Below are positions 1 to 5,087 of a DNA stretch of 5,087 nt, piece after piece. The position numbers were made by a program, and so were the translations under genes. The notes beneath the pieces are model-generated. The model ran no database searches. It was given only the letters and a program-made list of their open reading frames with translations, and was not told the origin of the DNA. Location of the stretch: the NCBI GenBank assembly GCA_937934465.1, contig CALGZO010000090.1, positions 1 through 5,087 on the forward strand. The letters run 5' to 3'. Each line of letters begins with the position of its first letter. Position 1 is the stretch's first letter. The DNA comes from an uncultured Fimbriimonadales bacterium (GTDB taxonomy: Bacteria > Armatimonadota > Fimbriimonadia > Fimbriimonadales > GBS-DC).

Positions 1-420
1 CCGTGGATTGAGACCGCGCCGTTCGAGGTGCGCTACGCCGAGACCGACGCGATGGGGGTGGTGTACTATGCGAACTACTTGGTGTGGTTCGAGGCGGCGC
101 GCGGAACCTTCTGTCGCGCTTACGAGATTGACTATGTGGCGTTGGAGCAGGCGGGCACGCCCGCAGCGGTGGTGGAGGCGTATTGTCGCTACCGCGCGCC
201 TGCACGCTACGGCGACCGCATCGTGACGCGCGTGCGTATGACCGAGCTGAAAGGCAGCAGCATGCGCTTCGAGTATGAGATTCTGAACGCTGACACGCGC
301 CAGCTCCTCGCCGAGGGCTGGACGCGCCATGTGTGGATTAATCGCGAGGGGCGACCGACGCGCTGTCCGGAGGCGATTCGGGAGCGGGTGGCGCAGGCGC
401 GCGCGGCGCGTTCAGAATAA
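1..420 (+). CDS. YbgC/4-hydroxybenzoyl-CoA thioesterase-like acyl-CoA thioesterase (5' end outside window)
   Basis: The frame is open from base 1 to the TAA at 418-420 and gives 139 visible residues. The protein is a single hotdog-fold domain that should hydrolyse acyl-CoA (or acyl-carrier) thioesters in the cytoplasm. The signature VRYAETDAMGVVYYANYLVWFE lies at visible residues 10-31 (split here: VRYAETDAMGVV, then YYANYLVWFE). The Asp of AETD (visible residue 16) corresponds to the catalytic Asp of the YbgC/4HBT group. The later segment CRYRAPARYGDRI is also typical of this family. A GTG at 28 is a possible start codon, but it lies inside the family signature and would remove conserved residues, so I place the true start a few codons upstream of the window. 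The family is usually about 130-150 residues, so little is missing. Substrate is unknown. The 3' end overlaps the convergent phosphatase gene by 83 bp. Family assignment is firm; the physiological role (for example Tol-Pal association, as for ybgC in proteobacteria) is not shown here. Confidence 0.9.
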   Translation, partial: PWIETAPFEVRYAETDAMGVVYYANYLVWFEAARGTFCRAYEIDYVALEQAGTPAAVVEAYCRYRAPARYGDRIVTRVRMTELKGSSMRFEYEILNADTRQLLAEGWTRHVWINREGRPTRCPEAIRERVAQARAARSE

Positions 421-958
421 GATACGCCGCCGCGCCCCACAGAACGCCCATCAGCGCGCCCGCCAGCACATCTGAGGGGTAATGCACGCCACGATAGATG
501 CGCGACAGCCCCACCAACCCCGCCAACAGCAACGCCGCATAGCCCCACCAACGGTAGCGCGTGCGACGGGTTAACATAAAAACCCAAAACGCCAACGCGA
601 ACGCCGTCGCGGTGTGTCCCGACGGGAACGAGTTGTGGAAGATGCGCTCGTCGGGAGCAACAATTGCCTCCGGCAGGTTCGATGGGCGGGGGCGGGGCAG
701 GGCGCGCTTGAGAGCCTGCGCACTGACGCCGCTGCCCACAAACGCCAGCAGCGCAGGCAGAAAAGTATATCGCCATGCGGAAAACCCCGACCGACGCCGC
801 CACTGTTGCCATAGCGTCGCCGTCAGCACCAGCAACACCTGCACCCAGCCCAGCCCCAAACTCGTGATGAACCACATCACAGGGTTGAGCAGGGGATGGT
901 GCATCCCATGATTGAGGGCGAAGAACAGCTCGCGGTCGTACTGAAGTACGGCGTCCAT
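338..958 (-). CDS. PAP2-superfamily membrane phosphatase (undecaprenyl-diphosphatase / lipid phosphatase type)
   Basis: This 206-residue integral membrane protein belongs to the type 2 phosphatidic acid phosphatase family, which dephosphorylates lipid phosphates such as undecaprenyl diphosphate or phosphatidate with the active site facing outward. All three catalytic motifs are visible. C1 is K-x6-RP at residues 84-92 (K84, R91, P92), C2 is PSGH at 112-115 (His115), and C3 is SR-x5-H at 152-159 (Arg153, His159) followed by YPSD. Hydrophobic segments lie around residues 23-50, 65-83, 117-130, 139-152 and 164-182. The start ATG (958-956) shares one base with the TGA of the upstream aldehyde dehydrogenase-like gene (TGATG). 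No purine-rich ribosome site precedes it, so translation is probably coupled. After residue 183 the protein has a Pro/Ala-rich tail of 23 residues encoded antisense to the end of the thioesterase gene. Substrate specificity (BacA-replacing UppP activity, PgpB-like or other) cannot be read from the sequence. Confidence 0.92.
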   Translation of the reverse strand: MDAVLQYDRELFFALNHGMHHPLLNPVMWFITSLGLGWVQVLLVLTATLWQQWRRRSGFSAWRYTFLPALLAFVGSGVSAQALKRALPRPRPSNLPEAIVAPDERIFHNSFPSGHTATAFALAFWVFMLTRRTRYRWWGYAALLLAGLVGLSRIYRGVHYPSDVLAGALMGVLWGAAAYLILNAPRAPAPPAPESPPDSASVAPRD

Positions 959-2385
959 CAGGAGAGGCTCATCGCGCCGAAACCGACATATTTCGGCTGG
1001 CTCAACCGCTCGATGCGTTGCAACATGTCCTCAAAGCACATGTGATACTCCTGCATATCGCCGCGCACGGCAGGGTCAATCGGCAGGGCAGGGGAGTCGT
1101 TGATATGCACGCTGAGTGCGCGGGCGCGTCGGGCAATCTCGAACGCCTCGGCGATGTCGCGTGTGAAGAGCGCCAAGCGCAAGCCTATCGTCATGCTACT
1201 GATGCGGCGCAGTAGCGATTGGATATCCTCGTAAGCGTGGAGCAGCACCACAGGTCCGAAGACGGCTTCGGCGTTCAGCGCGGCGGCGTCGGGGACATCG
1301 GTGAGAATCGTCGGCAGGTAGAAGGGCGGTTGCGCCTGTGCGCCGAGCGGGGCAGACGCGCCGAGCGCAATTGCCTGCCGCACCAATCGGTCGACGCGCT
1401 CGACGGCTTGCCGATGGATGAGTGGGGGCAGGGAAGTGGTCTCGTGCATCGGGTCGCCGCAGTGGAGTCCCTCAAGGCACTGGCGTAGGGCGTCCAGAGT
1501 CGGCTGGAACACGCGCGTATGCGCCCAGATGAATTGGATGGCAGTGGGCGACTGACCCGCCATCATAAAGCCGCTCTGCGCAGCGACTTGAGCGACCTGT
1601 TCGGGGTCTGCCGTTTCTGTGGCGATAAGTGCGCCGACGGCGTCGAGCTCGGTCTCAATCTGTTTGGCGGCTGCCTGCACGGGGAGTTTGAGTCCGACCT
1701 CGCGGCTGCCGGTGAAGGTGAGCGTTTGCACGAGCGGGTGCGCGGCGAGCGCGTGCCCGACCTCCTCGCCTTTGCCCGTGAGGATGCTCAGCGCTTCAGG
1801 GGGCATGCCCGCGCGGTAGAGCAGCAGCCCCAATCGCAGCACGGTGAGCGGGGCTTCGGTGGACGGTTTGAGGATGACGGCGTTGCCTGCAGCGATGGCG
1901 GGCGCGGCTTTCTGCGCGGCGTGCGCCAACGGCAGATTGAACGCCAGTATCGAAGCGACTACCCCTCTCGGCTCGCGCGCCCAGAAGCCGAACCGCGATG
2001 CGCCGTCCATAAACGATTCAGGGGGGAACTGCGTCGCGCGTGGGTGATGGCACGCCTCCGCCGCCAACTCGAACACCGTCGCCGCGCGTTCTACCTCGAT
2101 ACGCGACTCCCCGATGAGCTTGCCCGTCTCCTGCGTGAGCAAGGTCGCCAGCGAGTGTCGCTCCTGTCGGATAAGTTCGGCGACATGCTTGAGTATCGCG
2201 GCGCGTTGCGCCAGCGAGGTCTCGCGCATCTTCTCCGCGCCGTGACGCGCCAGCGCGACGGCTTGATCCACATGCACTGCGCCCCCACGCGCCACATAGT
2301 CCACCGGCGCGCCTGTGTAGGGGTTCAGCACGGGCAGCCACTCATCCGCGCCAATCAAATGCCCCCCGATGAGCATCTTCTGCAT
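958..2385 (-). CDS. aldehyde dehydrogenase superfamily protein lacking the catalytic cysteine (probable pseudoenzyme)
   Basis: This is 475 residues, about the usual length for NAD(P)-dependent aldehyde dehydrogenases. Retained fold signatures are AFNLP (Asn150), ILKPSTEAPL (Lys173), LTFTGSREVG (224-231) and the general-base Glu246 in TELDA. The expected GQ-x-C active-site segment reads MAGQSPTAIQ, with Pro280 (codon CCC at 1548-1546) 34 residues after Glu246, the spacing between Glu268 and Cys302 in human ALDH2. The two Gly after the Glu are Asp248-Ala249. The nicotinamide-ribose Glu of E-x-FGP is Ala374. The C-terminal PFGG-x-K-x-SG motif is unrecognisable, although the length of that segment is kept. 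Overall wording (VHINDSPALPID, PKYVGF) resembles the lactaldehyde/glyceraldehyde-3-phosphate dehydrogenase-like subgroup. AGGAGG at 2396-2391, inside the last codons of the ridA-like gene, sits 5 nt before the ATG. I infer that thiol-dependent aldehyde oxidation is lost. A structural, ligand-binding or regulatory role is possible but unproven. Confidence 0.9.
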   Translation of the reverse strand: MQKMLIGGHLIGADEWLPVLNPYTGAPVDYVARGGAVHVDQAVALARHGAEKMRETSLAQRAAILKHVAELIRQERHSLATLLTQETGKLIGESRIEVERAATVFELAAEACHHPRATQFPPESFMDGASRFGFWAREPRGVVASILAFNLPLAHAAQKAAPAIAAGNAVILKPSTEAPLTVLRLGLLLYRAGMPPEALSILTGKGEEVGHALAAHPLVQTLTFTGSREVGLKLPVQAAAKQIETELDAVGALIATETADPEQVAQVAAQSGFMMAGQSPTAIQFIWAHTRVFQPTLDALRQCLEGLHCGDPMHETTSLPPLIHRQAVERVDRLVRQAIALGASAPLGAQAQPPFYLPTILTDVPDAAALNAEAVFGPVVLLHAYEDIQSLLRRISSMTIGLRLALFTRDIAEAFEIARRARALSVHINDSPALPIDPAVRGDMQEYHMCFEDMLQRIERLSQPKYVGFGAMSLS

Positions 2386-2386
2386 G

Positions 2387-2773
2387 TTAGCCTCCTGCGT
2401 AGGCGATGGCTTCGATCTCGACCTGTGCGCCTTTGGGCAGCGCGCTCACTTGAACCGTCGCACGGGCAGGGTAGGGGGGATGGAAGTAGTGCGCGTACAC
2501 CTCGTTCATCTCGGCAAACATCGTCAGGTCTGTCATGTAGATAGTGGTCTTCACGATGCTGTCCAAGTTCAAGCCGACGGCAGTCAGCACAGCTTGCAGG
2601 TTCTGCAGAACCTGTTTTGTCTGCGCCGCCACGCCGCCTGCAATCATCTCGCCTGTGGCGGGGTCTATGGGGATCTGCCCCGAGATGAATATCCAGTTGC
2701 CGACGCGCGTCGCCTGTGAGTAAGGACCTATCGGCGCGGGTGCATCGTGGGACAGGATGGCTTGTTTCTTCAT
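2387..2773 (-). CDS. ridA: RidA/YjgF/YER057c/UK114-family enamine/imine deaminase
   Basis: This 128-residue protein is full length for the RidA family, small cytoplasmic trimers that hydrolyse reactive enamines and imines such as 2-aminoacrylate from PLP enzymes to ketoacids and ammonia. Visible family features are APAPIGPYSQA (11-21), the SGQIPIDP segment (31-38), NEVYAHYF (90-97), the substrate-carboxylate-binding Arg104 in PARATVQV, and ALPKGAQVEIEAIA near the end. Glu119 corresponds to E. coli Glu120. The Arg and Glu of the active archetypal RidA group are both present, so deaminase activity is expected. The start ATG (2773-2771) is preceded by GAGGTGA (2783-2777), a 7-nt match to the usual anti-Shine-Dalgarno. 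The gene lies 30 nt after the MocA-family gene and 1 nt before the aldehyde dehydrogenase-like gene, which points to an operon role in handling a reactive intermediate. Paralogous Rid subfamilies with other substrates cannot be excluded. Confidence 0.93.
   Translation of the reverse strand: MKKQAILSHDAPAPIGPYSQATRVGNWIFISGQIPIDPATGEMIAGGVAAQTKQVLQNLQAVLTAVGLNLDSIVKTTIYMTDLTMFAEMNEVYAHYFHPPYPARATVQVSALPKGAQVEIEAIAYAGG
2391..2396 (-). promoter_or_regulatory. Shine-Dalgarno site of the ALDH-like gene within the ridA 3' end
   Basis: On the minus strand AGGAGG is followed by CTAAC and then ATG at 2385. The site is formed by the last sense codons of the ridA-like gene, whose TAA lies in the spacer. 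This ties translation of the two genes closely together. Confidence 0.8.
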
Positions 2774-2776
2774 CGC

Positions 2777-2783
2777 TCACCTC
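2777..2783 (-). promoter_or_regulatory. Shine-Dalgarno site of the ridA-like gene
   Basis: GAGGTGA on the minus strand pairs with the TCACCTC of a standard 16S 3' end and lies just before ATG 2773. It fixes the ridA start and falls in the 30-nt gap after the MocA-family stop codon. Confidence 0.7.
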
Positions 2784-2803
2784 TCGTAGAAGAGTATACC
2801 CCT

Positions 2804-4048
2804 TCAGCCGCGCCATGCGCCGCGCGCGACGGCAGGCGTGAAGGTCTCCAACTCAGGGCAGGGGAGGGAGACGGTCGCGCCGCGCTCCGCGCTCAGATAC
2901 GCCGCCATCAGCAGTTCTGTAATCCGTGCGCCGTACTCAAGGTCGCAGAACGGCGTCTCGCTCTTTAGGAAGCACTCGGTGAAGTAGCGGTTCTCGGCTA
3001 TGTAGCCGTAGGCGTGCGCTTCGTCGGCAAGGTAGGGCATTAGCCCCTGCTCGGCGTTCTGTTTCTCCACCAAATCCTCGCCCGCTTCGCCCTGAACCGC
3101 GCGACTGAAGAAGATTTCACCCTCGCCGCGTAGCGTGTTGATAGCGAGCATATATTCTGGACCCAACACCTCGAAGGTAAGCCGTAGCCCTGCGCCCACG
3201 AAACACCACGAGGTGCTGGCTTCCACGATTGCCTTGTTGCCCGAAGGGGTTTTGAACTCGATGCGTGCGGTGGCGTAGTCCTCGGCGGGTGCGTTCGTGT
3301 AGTCTACCTCCATCTCGTGGGCGTAGGTTTCGCGTAGTTTTTGGGCGTATTCGGGTCGCGCCCACTTGAGGCAGGCAATCTGCGCGGAGACGGAGCAGGG
3401 GAGCAGGGCAGAGAGGGGGGTATCGGGCGGGGTGAGCGCGTACCAGCCAGCAGCGACGCTGTGGCACATCATGTCGTTCAGCACGCCGCCGCCTTGCAGG
3501 TCGCCGCGCCAGAACCACGCGCGGTGGGGTCCGCTGTGTTCTTCCGCGCAGCGCGCCAGATACGGCTCGCCTGCAACCGCCGCGCCCCGACGCCACAGCA
3601 GCTCCTTGCCGCGCACAAGGGCAGGGGCGAAGAGCTGGTTCTCCAGATAGCCGTGCGGAATGCCCGCTTCCGAGACGACGCTCACAATCCGACGCGCCTC
3701 CTGCAGGTTGCGCGCGAGGGGTTTCTCCACCGCGAGACCTTTGAGCTGGGCGCGCCCCGATTTCACCTCGTCGGCAATCGCCTCAATAAGTTCCACCCGC
3801 ACATAGTTCGGCGCAAGGAACCAGACAGCGTCCACATTCGGGTCGCGCACGAGGTCGCGAACATCGGTATATACCGTCGGAGTGCCCACGCCGAGCGTCT
3901 GGCAGAAGGCGGCGAGTTCTGCGCCTTTGCGGGCGTCACGGGTCATAATCGCTGTGATTTCGGCGTTTCGAACAGACGCGAACGCCTGCGCGTGGAACCG
4001 CGCCACGAAACCGCTACCAACAAAACCGATACGAAGCCTGCTCATCAT
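2804..4048 (-). CDS. Gfo/Idh/MocA-family NAD(P)-dependent oxidoreductase
   Basis: This is a 414-residue cytoplasmic dehydrogenase, at the longer end for the family. Residues 5-125 form the Rossmann domain, with the dinucleotide-binding turn GFVGSGFVARFH (8-19) and the family EKP motif at 108-110 (Lys109). The following YLENQLFAP (134-142) is also characteristic. The C-terminal alpha/beta domain carries GGGVLNDMMCHSV (186-198), so Asp192 and His196 complete the usual Lys/Asp/His catalytic set. Members oxidise or reduce sugars, inositols and related polyols; the substrate here cannot be told. ATG ATG at 4048-4043 gives two adjacent possible starts. Neither has a recognisable Shine-Dalgarno site, and the Gly-motif position rules out any much later start. 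It is the first gene of the minus-strand operon and is transcribed away from the exported-protein gene across a 92-bp shared intergenic region. Confidence 0.92.
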   Translation of the reverse strand: MMSRLRIGFVGSGFVARFHAQAFASVRNAEITAIMTRDARKGAELAAFCQTLGVGTPTVYTDVRDLVRDPNVDAVWFLAPNYVRVELIEAIADEVKSGRAQLKGLAVEKPLARNLQEARRIVSVVSEAGIPHGYLENQLFAPALVRGKELLWRRGAAVAGEPYLARCAEEHSGPHRAWFWRGDLQGGGVLNDMMCHSVAAGWYALTPPDTPLSALLPCSVSAQIACLKWARPEYAQKLRETYAHEMEVDYTNAPAEDYATARIEFKTPSGNKAIVEASTSWCFVGAGLRLTFEVLGPEYMLAINTLRGEGEIFFSRAVQGEAGEDLVEKQNAEQGLMPYLADEAHAYGYIAENRYFTECFLKSETPFCDLEYGARITELLMAAYLSAERGATVSLPCPELETFTPAVARGAWRG

Positions 4049-4076
4049 CGTCGAAATTCGGGGCAGGGCAGGGGAA

Positions 4077-4098
4077 TTCCTGCCGAAAGGGGCAGGAA
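4077..4098. repeat. perfect 8-bp inverted repeat, hairpin or operator candidate
   Basis: TTCCTGCC (4077-4084) and GGCAGGAA (4091-4098) are perfect reverse complements separated by the 6-nt loop GAAAGG. There is no T-run after either arm, so it does not look like an intrinsic terminator. It lies 42 bp before the exported-protein ATG and 28 bp before the MocA-family ATG, which suits a regulator-binding site or a 5' leader hairpin. Confidence 0.6.
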
Positions 4099-4128
4099 GT
4101 GTATGCCAAGTGCCGAAATTATTCCTGC

Positions 4129-4134
4129 AGGAGG
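4129..4134 (+). promoter_or_regulatory. Shine-Dalgarno site of the exported-protein gene, inside a palindrome
   Basis: AGGAGG is spaced 6 nt (CTTACG) from ATG 4141 and decides that start over the ATG two codons later. It overlaps the 10-bp palindrome TCCTGCAGGA (4123-4132), so its first four bases could be paired in the mRNA with the nearby TCCTGC copies. Confidence 0.8.
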
Positions 4135-4140
4135 CTTACG

Positions 4141-5087
4141 ATGACGATGAGACGCTGGGCAACCATAGGAATGATTCTGGTAAGCGCTGCGCTTGCGTTT
4201 GCGCAGCCGCCGCCAATCCAAGAACCGCTGCTGACGGACGCCCCGTGGCCCACGTGGGGGCGCGATTTGCGTCGGAGCCACTTTGCCGACGATGTTGTGG
4301 GGCCTAACACCCCCGCCGTGCGCTGGTTCAGCCAAGGCGGCGTTTTGGAAGAGCCTGCGATGCCCACAAACGGGGTTCTCTGGGCGCCGCAACACCCTGC
4401 TGTCGGCGCGCGCTACACGCGATACACCTTCTACAACACCCTCAACGGGCGCGTCACAGGCTCGTTCGGGCCGTTTTGGGGACAGCCCTCAACGCCGATC
4501 TTCATGAACGCTGCCGTTTTCATAGTCGACAATAACGGCAACCCAGTACTGCCCCCCGTCTCTTGGCAAGCGCTGATGCTGTCGGGCGGGCAGTACGAGT
4601 GCTTACTGTTCAGCCCGTCGCCTGTATTTGGGTTCCCCAGCGTGTTTTGGACGATTCGCGGATTCCCAGCCTATCGCACGGGGTTCGGCGCGTTCACCGA
4701 CGGCAACTACATCTACCCCGTCTTCGCCGACAACTTTGGTAACATCATTATACTATTCTTGGCATGGTTCGTGGAGGTGGACGCCAGCTTTCAAGTGCAA
4801 GATGTGGAGGCAGACTACGGCGGAGTAATCTTCGACCAGATACCCTCCGCGGCTCTGAGTACGGTCTCAAGTTCGGGGAATCTGCTCCTGTTGGGCTTCC
4901 ACAACGGACTCGTGGTGGCAATCGATACAAACATCTTCGACTACGCATGGTTTACCACGATTCCTGCCTTAAGCGATAACGGCAACGGTCCTGAGGTTCC
5001 ATCCGACTCGGTGGATCGCCCGATTGCGATTACTTCCAACGGTCAGACGGCGATTGTGTGCGGTTCCAATAGCGGGCGCGTCTACGG
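4141..5087 (+). CDS. exported PQQ-binding-like beta-propeller repeat protein (3' end outside window)
   Basis: The frame is open from ATG 4141 to the window edge with no stop, giving 315 complete codons. Residues 1-21 are a Sec signal peptide: Arg4-Arg5, a hydrophobic core from about 7 to 19, and a probable cut after AFA (residue 21), leaving QPPP at the mature N terminus. After it, PWPTWGRDLRRSHFADDVVGPNTPAVRW (35-62; split here as PWPTWGRDLRRSH and VGPNTPAVRW) matches the opening typical of PQQ-like propeller proteins, a 'WP-x-GRD-x-x-x-x' then 'GP-x-TP-x-x-x-W' arrangement. Two blade-like stretches follow near the end: GNLLLLGFHNGLVVAIDT (246-263) and TAIVCGSNSGRVY (303-315). The region between (about 65-240) is rich in Phe, Tyr, Trp and Gly and less clearly repeated. 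AGGAGG at 4129-4134 lies 6 nt before the ATG, favouring this start over ATG 4147. It probably acts outside the cytoplasmic membrane. Whether it binds a cofactor or is a scaffold like BamB is unknown. Confidence 0.75.
   Translation, partial: MTMRRWATIGMILVSAALAFAQPPPIQEPLLTDAPWPTWGRDLRRSHFADDVVGPNTPAVRWFSQGGVLEEPAMPTNGVLWAPQHPAVGARYTRYTFYNTLNGRVTGSFGPFWGQPSTPIFMNAAVFIVDNNGNPVLPPVSWQALMLSGGQYECLLFSPSPVFGFPSVFWTIRGFPAYRTGFGAFTDGNYIYPVFADNFGNIIILFLAWFVEVDASFQVQDVEADYGGVIFDQIPSAALSTVSSSGNLLLLGFHNGLVVAIDTNIFDYAWFTTIPALSDNGNGPEVPSDSVDRPIAITSNGQTAIVCGSNSGRVY

Larger units (their letters stand above)
4049..4140. promoter_or_regulatory. divergent intergenic regulatory region with repeated modules
   Basis: This 92-bp gap separates the MocA-family operon (leftward) from the exported-protein gene (rightward), so it must hold the promoters of both unless they lie inside genes. 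I could not find a convincing -35/-10 pair on either strand. It contains repeated short modules: CGAAATT at 4052-4058 and 4114-4120, ATTCCTGC at 4076-4083 and 4121-4128, and TGCCGAAA at 4081-4088 and 4111-4118. A G-rich block (4060-4074) adjoins the leftward gene. The repetition is seen directly; an operator or RNA-leader role is inference. Confidence 0.6.

Noticed and set aside
401..435. GC-rich inverted repeat GCGCGGCG/CGCCGCGC around the thioesterase stop codon, considered as a terminator.
   Set aside because: It has a 19-nt loop, no T-run on either strand, and such arms arise easily in this composition.
207..875. A 222-codon minus-strand frame overlapping the PAP2 gene.
   Set aside because: It is out of frame with the three catalytic PAP2 motifs and its composition is typical of a shadow frame.
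958..2385. Calling the ALDH-like gene a pseudogene.
   Set aside because: The frame is uninterrupted and family length, with a strong ribosome site and tight operon spacing. Inactive-site changes fit a pseudoenzyme better than a decaying gene.
1519..2544. A 341-codon plus-strand frame opposite the ALDH-like gene and the 3' part of ridA.
   Set aside because: Its translation is Arg/Gly/Leu-rich with no family motif, and it lies fully antisense to genes with strong motifs. It is a GC-rich shadow frame.
2793..2798. TATACT on the minus strand, 20 nt before the ridA start, considered as an internal -10 box.
   Set aside because: At 17-bp spacing the -35 position reads GGCGCA, far from consensus, and it lies in a short within-operon gap.
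4060..4092. Four G-runs (GGGG, GGG, GGGG, GGGG) considered as a G-quadruplex.
   Set aside because: The last run is reached only through a 14-nt loop and competes with the 8-bp hairpin, so support is weak.
3341..4144. A 267-codon plus-strand frame opposite the MocA-family gene.
   Set aside because: It has no recognisable motif, covers the well-supported oxidoreductase, and runs through the intergenic region into the exported-protein start.

Overview
The window is a GC-rich bacterial chromosomal segment with tightly packed genes and clear Shine-Dalgarno sites (AGGAGG twice, GAGGTGA once). It holds six protein genes, two of them cut by the window edges. I see no tRNA, rRNA, CRISPR array, insertion sequence or phage gene. 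The taxon cannot be fixed from the sequence. The high GC, the secreted PQQ-like protein beginning 'PWPTWGRD', and the look of the divergent intergenic region recall thermophilic Armatimonadota, but that is an impression from memory and not a demonstrated assignment.

Layout. Positions 1-420 (+) carry the body of a YbgC/4HBT-type acyl-CoA thioesterase whose start lies just upstream of the window. Facing it on the minus strand is a four-gene run, read from right to left: a Gfo/Idh/MocA-family oxidoreductase (4048-2804), a RidA-family enamine/imine deaminase (2773-2387), an aldehyde dehydrogenase superfamily protein (2385-958) and a PAP2-type membrane phosphatase (958-338). Gaps in this run are 30 nt, 1 nt and a 1-nt stop/start overlap, so it is very probably one operon. 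The last gene runs 83 bp antisense into the thioesterase gene. From 4141 (+) to the window end is a divergently transcribed gene for an exported protein resembling PQQ-binding-like beta-propeller proteins; it has no stop inside the window.

Most notable observation. The aldehyde dehydrogenase homologue keeps the fold signatures, including the FNxP Asn, the KPS Lys, FTGS and the general-base Glu246. It has proline (Pro280) exactly where the catalytic cysteine should be, 34 residues after that Glu. It has also lost the Gly-Gly after the Glu, the nicotinamide-ribose Glu of the E-x-FGP motif, and the C-terminal PFGG-x-K-x-SG motif. The reading frame is intact, nearly family length, and embedded in the operon, so it looks like a retained pseudoenzyme and not a decaying gene.

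The 92-bp divergent region (4049-4140) is the other point of interest. It holds an 8-bp perfect inverted repeat, repeated short modules, and a second copy of one repeat arm that overlaps the Shine-Dalgarno site of the exported-protein gene. Mutually exclusive RNA pairings are therefore possible.

How the genes might work together. A sugar or polyol-type dehydrogenase, a deaminase that clears reactive enamines, and an aldehyde-dehydrogenase-fold protein suggest small-molecule catabolism or metabolite repair. With the ALDH predicted inactive as a dehydrogenase, the pathway cannot be named.
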